28,454 nucleotides of DNA from Bacillota bacterium (GCA_023458915.1 JAEWWM010000010.1:1-28454); one strand, 5' to 3'; positions 4,992 through 13,468 are shown, counted from the stretch's first letter. Notes: a model not told the origin generated them from the letters alone. Numbers and translations: made by a program.

Positions 4992-7130
4992 ATGGAGCAG
5001 CTACGAGGTGTAGTAGAACGAATAACATACAGCGATGACGAAAAAGGCTTTAGCGTACTTAAAATACGATCTAAAGGCTATAGCGAACTTATTACTATAA
5101 TTGGGGATATGGCGCATTTGAATGTTGGAACGGTTGTAACAGCTTCGGGGAAATGGTCAATAAACCCGAAATTTGGTAGGCAATTCAATGTTGTTAGTTG
5201 GGAGGAAACTTTGCCTGCAAGTATCTACGGTATAGAAAAATATTTAGGCAGTGGACTTATAAAAGGTATCGGGCCTAAGTATGCTAAATTAATTGTTAAA
5301 ACTTTCGAATCTGAAACGCTTGATATTATTGAAAATGAACCTTCCAGATTAATTGAAGTACCAAACATTGGGCACAAAAGAGTATCGTTAATCTCAAAAG
5401 CGTGGGTAGAGCAAAAAGACATTAAAAATCTTATGATTTTTCTTCAGGAACTTGGCGTTTCTACAGCTTTTGGGTATAGAATATACAAAATTTATGGAAA
5501 AGAAAGTATAGAAAAAATAAAAGAAAATCCTTATGGATTAGCTGATGAAGTTAGTGGCATAGGATTTAAAACTGCTGATTTTATAGCCGGCAAACTAGGA
5601 GTAGATAAAGAATCATATAATCGCTGCCGAGCCGGAATTTTATATATACTCAACTATTTTGCAGATAATGATGGGCACTGCTATGTACCAAAAGATGAAG
5701 TAGTGAGAAAATGCGTGGAAATGCTCGAGATCGAAGACGTAAAAATAATCATGACTTATGATTATCTTGTAAAAAACAACGAGATAATTTTAGAAGATGA
5801 TGAAAAAATGTACTTACCGGCTTTTTATTACTCTGAAGTCGGACTTGCTAAAAGGGTTAAAGATATAATAAATTTTCCGCAGCTTGAAATTTTTAATGAT
5901 GAAAATTTAGAAAGCGAAATCCGAAAACTTGAAGAGAAAAATAATATTAAATATGATGATTTTCAAATAGATGCTATAAAGCTTGCTGTAAAATCTAAAT
6001 TTTCTGTGATAACAGGAGGTGCAGGCGTCGGCAAAACTACAATAACCAAGGCGATAATTGAGATATTTAAAAATCAAGGTAAAAAGATAATACTCACTGC
6101 TCCAACAGGCAGAGCAGCTAAAAGAATGACTGAAACTTGCGGCATGGAATCAAAAACTATACACAGATTACTTGATTACACGCCAAAAGGTGGATTTAAT
6201 AAAAATGCTGAAAACAAGCTACAAACGGACGTTTTAATAGTTGATGAAACATCAATGGTAGATTTGATTTTGATGTACAATTTACTTAAAGCTGTGCACG
6301 ACAACATAAAAATTATTTTGATAGGCGATATTAATCAGTTGCCATCAGTAGGTGCCGGAAACGTGCTCAAAGACATTATTGAATCCGAAGTAATTCCGGT
6401 AATAAAGCTTACTAAAATTTACAGGCAAGCTCTAACAAGTAATATAATTATGAATTCTCATAAAATAAATAGCGGTGAAATGCCGGTTTTGAAAAGTGAT
6501 TTTAAATCTGATTTTTTCTTTATTGAAAAAGAAAATACTGACGATATAGTAAACTTGATATCTGATCTATGTTCTAAAAGGCTTACGAATTATTATAAAG
6601 TTGATCCAATTTCAAATATTCAGGTTTTAGTTCCGACTCGTAGAGGGCAACTCGGAACAGATAATTTAAATAAAATACTTCAGTCTGCACTTAATAGAAA
6701 TACTCTTTGTCTGAGGCGCGGAGCTAATGAATATCGCAAAGGCGATAAAGTAATGCAGATTAAAAATAATTATGACAAAGATATATATAATGGCGATATT
6801 GGTATAATTTCAAATGTTAATTTAATTGACAAAAATTTAACGGTAAATTTTGATGGAAAATATGTAGATTATGATATTTTAGAGCTTGAAGAATTAACAC
6901 TTTCTTATGCTTGTACAATTCATAAATCGCAAGGTGGAGAATATCCAATAGTTGTTATGCCTCTGACATATGGTCATTATATAATGTTAGAACGAAATTT
7001 ACTTTACACAGGCGTTACAAGGGCTAAAAAAGTTTGTATAATAATTGGAGAAAAAAGAGCTGTAAAATATGCCGTGGATAATAATATTTCACATAGAAGA
7101 TTCACTTTACTTGCTGAAAGATTAAAATGA
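4992..7130 (+). CDS. recD2: RecD2-type ATP-dependent DNA helicase
   Basis: A 712-residue superfamily 1B 5'-3' helicase of the RecD2/YrrC type, which acts in DNA repair and replication without RecBC. An OB-fold-like N-terminus (1-80) is followed by helix-hairpin-helix motifs (LIKGIGPKYAKL at 89-100, IEVPNIGHKR at 121-130, VSGIGFKTADF at 187-197). Walker A is TGGAGVGKTT at 341-350, with motif Ia TAPTGRAAKR at 369-378, Walker B VDETSMVD at 417-424, GDINQLP, and the C-terminal signatures TIHKSQGGEY (642-651) and YTGVTRAKK (672-680). Length fits the family. The gene is intact and looks like a chromosomal housekeeping gene within accessory DNA. It ends in TGA, confirming that UGA is a stop here. 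A flavodoxin gene follows 21 bases on. Confidence 0.95.
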   Translation: MEQLRGVVERITYSDDEKGFSVLKIRSKGYSELITIIGDMAHLNVGTVVTASGKWSINPKFGRQFNVVSWEETLPASIYGIEKYLGSGLIKGIGPKYAKLIVKTFESETLDIIENEPSRLIEVPNIGHKRVSLISKAWVEQKDIKNLMIFLQELGVSTAFGYRIYKIYGKESIEKIKENPYGLADEVSGIGFKTADFIAGKLGVDKESYNRCRAGILYILNYFADNDGHCYVPKDEVVRKCVEMLEIEDVKIIMTYDYLVKNNEIILEDDEKMYLPAFYYSEVGLAKRVKDIINFPQLEIFNDENLESEIRKLEEKNNIKYDDFQIDAIKLAVKSKFSVITGGAGVGKTTITKAIIEIFKNQGKKIILTAPTGRAAKRMTETCGMESKTIHRLLDYTPKGGFNKNAENKLQTDVLIVDETSMVDLILMYNLLKAVHDNIKIILIGDINQLPSVGAGNVLKDIIESEVIPVIKLTKIYRQALTSNIIMNSHKINSGEMPVLKSDFKSDFFFIEKENTDDIVNLISDLCSKRLTNYYKVDPISNIQVLVPTRRGQLGTDNLNKILQSALNRNTLCLRRGANEYRKGDKVMQIKNNYDKDIYNGDIGIISNVNLIDKNLTVNFDGKYVDYDILELEELTLSYACTIHKSQGGEYPIVVMPLTYGHYIMLERNLLYTGVTRAKKVCIIIGEKRAVKYAVDNNISHRRFTLLAERLK

Positions 7131-7151
7131 TTTTATTTGGAAGTGATTTTG

Positions 7152-7559
7152 ATGAAAGAAATAATTTTATACTATTCATTTACCGGGAACACAAAAAAAT
7201 ATGCTAAAAAATTGGCTAAAAAAATCGGTTCTGATATTTATGAAATAACTGAAATCAGAAAAAGAAGTAAAATGAATGCCTTTATTTATGGCTGTTTTCA
7301 AGCATTAACAGACCGAAAATCTAAAATTCATCCAGTTACTGTGAATCTTAATGATTATGAAAAAATAATAATTGCTTCACCAGTTTGGGCAGGTTCACCA
7401 GTTCCGGCAATAAACAATATTTTTGACATTTTACCAAAGGGCAAAATAGTTGATGTTGTTTTTGTTTCAGAAAACGGTGTAAGTAACTATGACAAAATTA
7501 AAGAAAAAATCAAAAATAAAAAATGTAAAGTTGGAGAAATAAAAAATATAAAAGTTTAA
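7152..7559 (+). CDS. small flavodoxin-family protein
   Basis: A 135-residue FMN-binding flavodoxin-like protein, probably a redox carrier or NAD(P)H-dependent reductase partner in the cytoplasm. It begins with beta-strand MKEIILYYS and the phosphate loop YSFTGNTKKYAK. An ASPVWAGSPVPAINNIFD segment matches the second flavin-contacting loop of flavodoxins. I chose ATG at 7152 because GGAAGTG at 7139-7145 is well spaced from it; an in-frame TTG at 7137 would also be possible. The gene may be co-transcribed with recD2. It converges with the broken terminase gene, with a 4-base overlap of the ends. A fragment of a paralogous gene lies at 24057-24134. Confidence 0.85.
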   Translation: MKEIILYYSFTGNTKKYAKKLAKKIGSDIYEITEIRKRSKMNAFIYGCFQALTDRKSKIHPVTVNLNDYEKIIIASPVWAGSPVPAINNIFDILPKGKIVDVVFVSENGVSNYDKIKEKIKNKKCKVGEIKNIKV

Positions 7560-9211
7560 AAAGGCAAATTTCTTCTATCTAAAATTTTAATTGATAAACT
7601 TGATAAATCTTTAGTAAGTTGACTAAGCATGGCGACTGCATCAGGAGCATCGTCATGTTTTGCTTTGCCGGAAACTGTAAACCCTAAAAGATTTTGTATA
7701 AAGCGCTTATACTCTAAACTTTGCTTTGATTTATGAAGGAAAATAAAATGCTTTTTTATAAAATCACTCTCGGTTACGATTTTTGTAATTTTGTTGCTTG
7801 ATGTAAAAAATGTGCGGATGGAAGTATGACCTCCGCTTCCTTTTATTTGCTCGTCAACGTCTTTGGCGTAATAATCTCCACCATTATTTGATTCTACATC
7901 CATTCGGCTGACTTTATTATTTACACACATATTTGCAATCAAAGGCTTTGTAATTTCAGGCAGGCCATTATTAAATACAACTTCGGGAATATAAACCGCG
8001 TTTCCATAAATATAACCACAGGGAGCGCAAACGTAATCTTTCCCTTGACCTTTGCTATCACAAACAGCTATTACTGCATCCGGTTTTTCCTTGGGAAGCT
8101 CAAAGAAATATTGCAGTTCATCTTCGGAATATAATAATCCTTCGCGCTCAACAGGTTCTTGCATGTAGATTGACCGTCAAGATATGTCGTCCATATTTTC
8201 TTTTAAGTTTAGAAAATACTCAGTAGAAAAGCCAACTCTGTAATCATACTCAAAGTTAGAATATCCATGAATATTAAGTGCTGGAAGTTTTACAAATTTA
8301 GATTTTTTATCATCAAAATACCTCTGTTCTAATCTTCCGATCGGGTCATGAATAGACCATCTCGTGCCAATTATCAGCATTTTGCAGTTTTCTTTCATTC
8401 GTGACATAAAATCATTTGAAAACTTAGTCCATAAGATATCCATTCGTTCTCTGTTTAAAGCTTCTTCTGAGCCCGAAACCATATCATCGGCATAAGCTAA
8501 AACTTCGCACCGAGTAGCTCCGGTAAGTCCGCTGTCAATCGATCGGCAGGTTAGTGTTTTAAACCTTTTTATTTTTGCTAAATCTATTGTTTCATCCTTT
8601 GAATTTGTCGCAACTAATGGTGAATCAGGGAAAATTTCTAAAAATTTGTATTCTGGGTCTTTTATGATTTGAAGTGCTCCATCAAAAAATGAACGCGTTA
8701 ATTTATCGGCATACGCTGTAGCTACATTTGGTTTTAGCGGTTCTTTGCCCATAAGCCATGTTATGTAGAAAATTCCGATTGTAGATTTGCCTGTTCCCGG
8801 AGGCATAGAAAGTGCTAATCTTATTAATTCCCCATCTGCTAAGTCTTGCAAATCTCGAACCACAGAACGCAAAACTTTTAATCTTGGTTGATAAAAGCGT
8901 TTTTGAGGTTCACGATCTTTCTCCATGTAAAGTAGGTAAGAATGAAAATCATATGGGGAAGCATACAAAAATGTTTGCCAATATTTTTTAAGTAGCTTTT
9001 TTCGCTCATTTGTCATTAATGCTTGATTTGATAGCATTATGTTTATCTTTTTTCGCATTTCAAGGTTAATTCCTAAAGCGTGAGAAATATCATCTTCACG
9101 GCTATACAAAATCCGCAGAGCTTCGCATTTTTGAACATATAAATCATTTTGCATATCTGGGCATTTTCGCAAATCATGAAGTAACTGTTTTATTAGTTCT
9201 TGATTGTTCAA
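7556..9211 (-). pseudogene. terL: phage terminase large subunit, interrupted by in-frame TGA
   Basis: Two adjacent reading frames (9211-8177 and 8164-7556) are in the same phase and together form one large terminase, the DNA-packaging motor. The N-terminal part has Walker A MPPGTGKST (residues about 136-144 from the TTG start), Walker B-like LAYADD, and IIGTRWSIHDP. The C-terminal part has the RNase H-like nuclease residues AVCDSKGQGKD, MDVESNNGG and KHDDAPDAVAM. A TGA at 8177-8179 separates DDIS from RSIYMQEPVEREG, at a place where terminases usually have Trp. All other Trp codons here are TGG, so a G-to-A nonsense mutation is likelier than recoding. The TTG start at 9211 follows a perfect AGGAGGT; the ATG at 9247 lies inside a terminator. 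Length (~551 codons) is normal. Confidence 0.85.
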
Positions 9212-9232
9212 ATTTTTACCTCCTGTAAAAGC

Positions 9233-9263
9233 AAAAACCACCAACATTGATTTGTTGATGGTT
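9233..9263 (-). terminator. intrinsic terminator after the 651-residue ORF
   Basis: On the minus strand AACCATCAACA (9263-9253), a 6-base loop and TGTTGGTGGTT (9246-9236) form an 11-bp stem with one G-U pair, ending in a T-run (9237-9233). It separates the upstream gene from terL. Confidence 0.65.
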
Positions 9264-9292
9264 CTTATAGAACTCTTAATTAAAAATTAAAA

Positions 9293-11248
9293 TTATTTCA
9301 ATTGCCTTAGTATGGTGGTTGTTAGAGTGCGATTTTGAATTTTATAAAGCTTTTTCATGTTTTTTATTACTTGGTCACCGAAAAATTTTCGGGGAGTTTT
9401 TAAAATTCCTCCGAAATTAAATTTATCAAAACTTTCATCTGATGGCAAGTCAATAATTCTAACATAATCTTTCTGAACTTTATTATTAAATTTATTTTTA
9501 TCACTAGCAGAGTTAATTTGCTTCTGAAATTTCAATAGTCTAAAATTCGAGTGTAGATTATCCATGTCATTTCCTGTAATGTTTTTGGGTAAGCTTTTAA
9601 TACTGTTTAATAATTCTATAATTTCGATGCAGCACTTTTTTATTTTTTCTGTGTTACTAGAATTAAATTTGGTCCGAAACCCATTTTGATCAGTGCAATT
9701 ATCCCATTTATTGAAAATTTGTAATTTTAAATCTTCATTTTTATCGATTATTTTGAAAATGTTTTCTATGATTTTTTTGCTGTTACCTGTAAAATTTTCA
9801 GGTAAAGAAGTTTTTGGAATGTGAATATTTTCATCTACGTCTACTATACAGCCTAAAACTAATTGAGTTTGTTTTCGCCCACCTGATGCTGATTCTATGT
9901 CACTTAAATTAGCATCACTCGTTGCATCATGCGATGGAACATATCTACCTATTTTATTTGAAAAAGTTTTTTCAAATGGATTTATGCAACCTTTTTGAGC
10001 TAAATTAGAAAGATATTTAACATTTCTAATAGCATTTCTCTCTAGTTTCCCAAAAGTAGGATTTCGAATATCATGTGATTCTGATAACATTAAAATCCCA
10101 CACAAAACTGCTGCACATATCTTTTGACTTCCATTTAAAATTTCAGACGATGTAGGCGAACAAGGAATTATTTTGTTTAGTAATTCTTGACACTTGTCTT
10201 GCGTTAATTGTAAACTGACGCTTTTGCCTGCACTTGCAAAAATTTGTTTTATATCCTGAACACTTACTTTTTGTTTTAAATATTTAATGATAGGATCTAT
10301 TAATTCTGAGGTAATATCGGATATTGTTTTTTCACTTAAAGGTTGATTTTCAAAAAGTTTATCAAGATTAAATACAATAGTATCATAACTGGGTGCAACT
10401 GTACCTTTTGGCGGATATATCATTAGTTCTTTTCGAGCAGTTGATAATACTTTTACATCTCCAAATGGTGTTTTCAAAATATATTCACCTGGAGGGAACG
10501 TATCTGATGCAGTTGTTAATTTAGTAATTTTCACAGTTTGTTTATTAAATAGCTTTAATAACTCTTCTTTATATGAAGGGTTAATTTGGGGAGAAATTCT
10601 ATTATATGTATCTCTAGTTTCTTTAAGCGAAGCCAACATTTCTTTTTTTTCTAGTTTTTCCAAGTCAGTTTTAATAATAATAAAGTTACTTTTGTCCGGC
10701 GCCAGTTGTCGCAATTTACCACTATAGTCTATAATAAATTTGTTTATTCGCGTAAAATGATCTGAAAGTTTTCCAAGAGGCTTATATATCTTTAAAAAAT
10801 CATGAAGCTCTTCACTCAGTATCCCACTTGTATTGGTAATATCTTTTTCAACCGATTCTAAAATTTCTGCGTTGATACTTTTAGCTTTTATGATGATTTT
10901 TCTAGCTTTTTCGATGTCAGATTTTTCACTTGTTATTACTTTTTTTGCAAAACTTGTGTTTAATATGTTAATCTTATTCTCTTGCATTTGGTTTTTAAGT
11001 GCCAATATTCCTTTATTGAGTTCACTAATTTCTTTATTAATTTCTGGGGTCTCGCCTTTATTTTCTTTTATTGATTTTAATTCCATAATTCTTTTTCTAA
11101 GCGCAGACATTTTAGTATTTAATTCTCTGAAATCAGGTGTTTTGAACTGCACATCAAAATTATCAAGTAATTTTAAAAACTCACCTTTTTGGCTCTCAAA
11201 TTTTTTGACTTCCTGATCAATATATTCTATTAACTCACTCCACTCCAT
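9293..11248 (-). CDS. large protein of unknown function, coiled-coil N-terminus
   Basis: A 651-residue protein I do not recognise. Residues ~30-140 are Lys/Glu-rich with heptad-like leucines and isoleucines, suggesting a coiled coil. Residues ~250-290 look like a small beta-rich domain (FPPGEYILKTPFGDVKVL, YPPKGTVAPSYD). The rest is helical with scattered Cys (CQELLNKIIPC, CAAVLCGIL, KKCCIEII). There is no signal peptide and no clear membrane segment. ATG at 11248 is preceded by GAGGTGA, and a good promoter (TTGATT-17-TAAGAT) lies at 11286-11314. It has its own terminator, so it is a one-gene unit. It is divergent from a small secreted-protein gene with its own promoter. TGG codes for Trp. 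Codon use is as AT-rich as the neighbours. Orphan, effector or phage-carried cargo are all possible. Confidence 0.7.
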   Translation of the reverse strand: MEWSELIEYIDQEVKKFESQKGEFLKLLDNFDVQFKTPDFRELNTKMSALRKRIMELKSIKENKGETPEINKEISELNKGILALKNQMQENKINILNTSFAKKVITSEKSDIEKARKIIIKAKSINAEILESVEKDITNTSGILSEELHDFLKIYKPLGKLSDHFTRINKFIIDYSGKLRQLAPDKSNFIIIKTDLEKLEKKEMLASLKETRDTYNRISPQINPSYKEELLKLFNKQTVKITKLTTASDTFPPGEYILKTPFGDVKVLSTARKELMIYPPKGTVAPSYDTIVFNLDKLFENQPLSEKTISDITSELIDPIIKYLKQKVSVQDIKQIFASAGKSVSLQLTQDKCQELLNKIIPCSPTSSEILNGSQKICAAVLCGILMLSESHDIRNPTFGKLERNAIRNVKYLSNLAQKGCINPFEKTFSNKIGRYVPSHDATSDANLSDIESASGGRKQTQLVLGCIVDVDENIHIPKTSLPENFTGNSKKIIENIFKIIDKNEDLKLQIFNKWDNCTDQNGFRTKFNSSNTEKIKKCCIEIIELLNSIKSLPKNITGNDMDNLHSNFRLLKFQKQINSASDKNKFNNKVQKDYVRIIDLPSDESFDKFNFGGILKTPRKFFGDQVIKNMKKLYKIQNRTLTTTILRQLK

Positions 11249-11285
11249 TATCGCTCACCTCGTTTTTAATTATAATTTAAAATGC

Positions 11286-11314
11286 ATCTTATCATATTTT
11301 TTATTACAAATCAA
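11286..11314 (-). promoter_or_regulatory. promoter of the 651-residue ORF
   Basis: On the minus strand TTGATT (11309-11314) and TAAGAT (11286-11291) are exactly 17 bases apart. Confidence 0.6.
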
Positions 11315-11329
11315 CAAATAATTAAACGA

Positions 11330-11358
11330 TTTACTTTCTTAATAAAATAATGTATAAT
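11330..11358 (+). promoter_or_regulatory. promoter of the small secreted protein gene
   Basis: TTTACT (11330-11335) and a perfect TATAAT (11353-11358) are 17 bases apart, 40 bases upstream of the ATG at 11398. Confidence 0.55.
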
Positions 11359-11397
11359 TTATATTAAGAATTTGATTTTTAGAAGGAAGCAATTAAA

Positions 11398-11850
11398 ATG
11401 AAAAAATTGAATTTAAAATTTTGGATTATTTGTTTGTTTGCAATATTAATAAACTGTGTTTCTGCTTACGGATTACATAAATTGACTGTTGATGTTCATG
11501 GTGGAACATTTGAATTTGGCGAAATTGATGAAGACGATGTGATTGTTCCTTATTATAAGTGGAATTGTGGAAATACCGATATTAAACATATAAAATCCTT
11601 GGGTTCCTTAAAAGAACGAAATTTAATTTACTGTAAAGATGATATAGAATTTGAAAAAATTTTAGGATTAGCATGTAAATTATCTGAACTTGATTCTAAA
11701 ATTTATAGTGTAACCGAAAACGCTTACAGCAGTGGATTCTCTTTGAAAGATAGAGAGCAATTAAAATTTTTTGAAATTGAATTTTCAAAATTACAGAAAA
11801 GTTTTTTTACTTTATTAGCAAGTATATTTGTCGGAACAAATCTCATATAG
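11398..11850 (+). CDS. small secreted or membrane-anchored protein of unknown function
   Basis: A 150-residue protein with an N-terminal signal sequence: MKKLNLK, hydrophobic core FWIICLFAILINCV, and possible cleavage at VSA-YG near residue 23. The mature part contains paired Cys (KWNCGNTD, IYCKDD, GLACKL) and an acidic patch (GEIDEDDVIV). The last ~15 residues (FFTLLASIFVGTNLI) are hydrophobic and could be a second membrane contact. I recognise no family. AGAAGGAAG precedes the ATG and there is a good promoter; a hairpin with T-run follows at 11876-11914. It is divergent from the 651-residue ORF and may be co-regulated with it. It is one of several small exported orphans in this window. Confidence 0.65.
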   Translation: MKKLNLKFWIICLFAILINCVSAYGLHKLTVDVHGGTFEFGEIDEDDVIVPYYKWNCGNTDIKHIKSLGSLKERNLIYCKDDIEFEKILGLACKLSELDSKIYSVTENAYSSGFSLKDREQLKFFEIEFSKLQKSFFTLLASIFVGTNLI

Positions 11851-11875
11851 TGTAATTTTTATAAAATCGACACTC

Positions 11876-11952
11876 CAACATTATACCTTTAGAAAGATGG
11901 TAAAATGTTGACTTTTTACATTTAAATTTTAGATGTAAAATTTTTTTGATAA
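11876..11952. terminator. two adjacent hairpins ending the convergent units
   Basis: CAACATTATACC and GGTAAAATGTTG (about 11876-11907) form a 12-bp stem with one mismatch, followed by ACTTTTT. Then TTTTACAT/ATGTAAAA (about 11915-11940) forms an 8-bp stem followed by seven T. The T-runs terminate the plus-strand secreted-protein gene. The second hairpin is A-rich on the other side and overlaps the end of the XRE gene, so it may act in both directions. Confidence 0.5.
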
Positions 11953-12212
11953 AACGAACAGATTTCAGAGTGAATACATCTGCTTTGGCTTCTGCCGAGT
12001 GGCTCATCTATTATATCAAAAATTGTGCATTCAAGTCCTTCTGCTAATTTTTGCAAAGTTGAGATTGTCGGCACAACTCTGTCGAGCTCATAAGAATTTA
12101 TTTGGCTGGCTCCGATTTCTGTTCTTGCAGATAATTCCTGTGTTGATATTTTTAATTTTTTACGCAGCTCTTTTAATTTTTGGCCAATTGTCACTGACTT
12201 TTCTTCTATCAT
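11922..12212 (-). CDS. XRE-family HTH transcriptional regulator
   Basis: A 96-residue regulator. Residues ~9-65 are a Cro/C1-type helix-turn-helix: IGQKLKELRKKLKISTQELS, then TEIGASQINSYELDRVVPT with the recognition helix, then LQKLAEGLECTIFDII. The short tail (SRCIHSEICSFYQKN) has two Cys, but no partner domain is seen. GAGG precedes the ATG. The promoter TTGTAT-17-TATGAT at 12253-12281 is flanked by the direct repeat ATACAATTTATACAAT, a plausible autoregulatory site. No obvious target operon is adjacent on the same strand. It could be a leftover prophage-type repressor, given the terminase and portal remnants. Confidence 0.85.
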   Translation of the reverse strand: MIEEKSVTIGQKLKELRKKLKISTQELSARTEIGASQINSYELDRVVPTISTLQKLAEGLECTIFDIIDEPLGRSQSRCIHSEICSFYQKNFTSKI

Positions 12213-12252
12213 TTTCGCTTACCTCTGAATTTGAATTTTTAACTTCAAAAAC

Positions 12253-12281
12253 ATCATATCATACTCATACAATTTATACAA
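12253..12281 (-). promoter_or_regulatory. promoter of the XRE gene with repeated ATACAAT
   Basis: On the minus strand TTGTAT (12276-12281) and TATGAT (12253-12258) are 17 bases apart. The plus strand reads ATACAATTTATACAAT over the -35 region, a tandem repeat that may bind the regulator. Confidence 0.45.
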
Positions 12282-12434
12282 TATTTATTGAATATAATTT
12301 CTTACGAGCTTAAAATATATTCATTTTTTGTTGTATTTTTTCGTTTGTTTTTCGAGGGTGATGAGCGGGGTTATTTGTTCTTATAAATGGCTTTAAATAG
12401 GGGTATATGGTATAAAATTAATTTAAAAAATATA
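12282..12434. other. gene-free stretch before the small-peptide unit
   Basis: No gene, hairpin or repeat stands out here. The next features to the right are a TTGACA promoter (12435), the 22-codon peptide and a terminator, so the 585-base gap between the XRE gene and the IS1 element is not empty. Confidence 0.4.
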
Positions 12435-12463
12435 TTGACAAAACAGAAAAAAGAATATAGCAT
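12435..12463 (+). promoter_or_regulatory. promoter of the 22-residue peptide
   Basis: Perfect TTGACA (12435-12440), 17-base gap, TAGCAT (12458-12463). A dyad-rich leader (around 12477-12512) separates it from the peptide start at 12545. Confidence 0.5.
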
Positions 12464-12544
12464 AAAGATATAAGTGAAATAATTATTCAATAATTAATGA
12501 ATATTATTTTTACTAAATACTTTATAAATGGGGCAGGTGATAAA

Positions 12545-12613
12545 TTGTATTTTTTAATTTTATTGTTAGCCGTTCCCGCTTTAACACTTACAAAACTCGT
12601 AAGTAAAAAATAA
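12545..12613 (+). CDS. 22-residue hydrophobic peptide, type I toxin-like
   Basis: A TTG start preceded by AGGTGATAAA opens 22 codons: a hydrophobic run YFLILLLAVPALTL followed by a Lys-rich tail (TKLVSKK) and TAA. This is the usual shape of small membrane toxins of type I toxin-antitoxin systems and phage-derived holin-like peptides. It has its own promoter. A hairpin (CCACT...AGTGG) follows the stop, and GGTGATTA at about 12644 resembles the GGTGATAA of the ribosome site; repeats of this kind occur in Fst/par-type loci. No antisense RNA promoter is proven. It could instead be a chance ORF, but the combination of promoter, ribosome site and hairpin argues against this. Confidence 0.4.
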   Translation: MYFLILLLAVPALTLTKLVSKK

Positions 12614-12678
12614 AGCCACTAAGTAAAGTGGTTAATTTTAAGGGGTGATTATCTATTTAGGCTCTAAGACCTCAACAG

Positions 12679-12723
12679 AAAGTGTCTATAAATTCAAAAA
12701 ACAACTCTAAAAAGACACTTTTT
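12679..12723 (+). terminator. terminator after the small-peptide unit
   Basis: AAAGTGTCT (12679-12687) pairs with AGACACTTT (12713-12721), with a 25-base AT-rich loop, followed by further T. It fits the end of the peptide transcript. Confidence 0.45.
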
Positions 12724-12777
12724 AAAAGATTTTATATATCGGTTTAAAGTAAAGTCCAGATAGAAAGGAGACACAAA

Positions 12778-12801
12778 ATGAAAAGGGCAGTGCACAACTA
12801 A
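12778..12801 (+). pseudogene. start of a gene apparently cut off by the IS1 element
   Basis: A strong ribosome site (AGAAAGGAG, 12762-12770) precedes ATG at 12778, but the frame stops after seven codons, the last of which lie in the presumed IS end (GGCAGTGCACAAC). A gene start with this quality of SD and no body suggests that the IS displaced the rest. On the far side an open stretch at 13469-13588 could be the tail, but the two pieces cannot be joined with certainty. Confidence 0.3.
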
Positions 12802-13435
12802 GATATATGGAACATATGACGAAAGCAAAAAAGCCAAAGAGAAGCTGTAATCATCTCTTGGCTTTTTGAAACAGAGTATGTCTTTCTGACAAAACGAGCC
12901 AGGTAATGGCGTAAAAGTCTGTTTGTACGTTCAACGGTGTAAGTGTGAGCTTTTCCAACAACGTGTTTTTCAGAATCTATGTGGCTGTATGATTTACAAT
13001 CATCTGTTGCATAAATTTTTGCATCTACATTTTTAATCTTTTTCGAAAGTTGCATAAAACTTGAGGTTTCACGGCTTCCAACGTAAAAACCTTTAATATC
13101 TTGCGTAGCTCTTTCTACAACAAGCCATAACCACTTTTTGTTTCGTTTTTTTTAAGCATAGTGCACATCTCATCTAATTCCAAAATGTCGGCGTTTTCTC
13201 TGTTTTGATAATTTTTAGATATTTTCTGTACGACTTTAGCTGCTTGCTTTACCCAATTTATTACACTGTTATGGCTCATCCCCAGCATTCTTTCGATTCT
13301 ACGAAAACCGCAGCCTTCTAAGTAATAGGCAATGGCTTTTTCTCTTTGATAAAGTTTCTGCCTTTTAATACATTCTCTGTGTAAATGCGCACCTACCTTT
13401 ATTTTCTGAAAATAATCATTCAAAGTGCTTTAAAC
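12785..13435 (-). mobile_element. IS1-family insertion sequence (boundaries approximate)
   Basis: The element carries an IS1-type transposase in two overlapping phases on the minus strand, with the DDE residues distributed over both parts. The left end probably lies near 12785, where GGCAGTGCACAACTA overlaps the transposase stop codon, as is usual for IS1-family termini. I could not find a matching inverted repeat at the right, so that end is uncertain or eroded. Confidence 0.6.
12798..13423 (-). CDS. IS1-family transposase, two frames joined at an A8 slip site
   Basis: The upstream frame (13423-13115, 102 codons) has the IS1 InsA-like DNA-binding part: EGCGFRRIERMLGMSHNSVI is an HTH, and LELDEM carries the first catalytic Asp. 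The downstream frame continues in the -1 phase as KKWLWLVVERATQDIKGFYV, with the second Asp in YATDDCKSY and the Glu in YTVERTNRLLRHYLARF. The frames join at a run of eight A (13153-13146, minus strand) followed by C. IS1 itself makes its transposase by -1 slippage on A6C at this place, so a programmed shift is plausible. A one-base deletion in the run would look the same. The fused product would be ~208 residues, slightly short. Confidence 0.7.
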
Positions 13436-13468
13436 TATATTTTGAAAAGTTGATAAATAAAAACGTAA

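Noticed and set aside
8177..8179. TGA in the terminase as evidence for a recoded genetic code (UGA read as Trp)
   Set aside because: Other Trp codons in the same gene and in neighbouring genes are TGG, and recD2, thiE and the DUF234 gene use TGA as their stop. A single nonsense mutation is simpler.
12785..13435. Target-site duplication and inverted repeats of the IS1 element
   Set aside because: TGAAAAG occurs near both presumed ends (12780s and ~13444), but the sequences next to them are not inverted repeats of each other, so the boundaries cannot be fixed.
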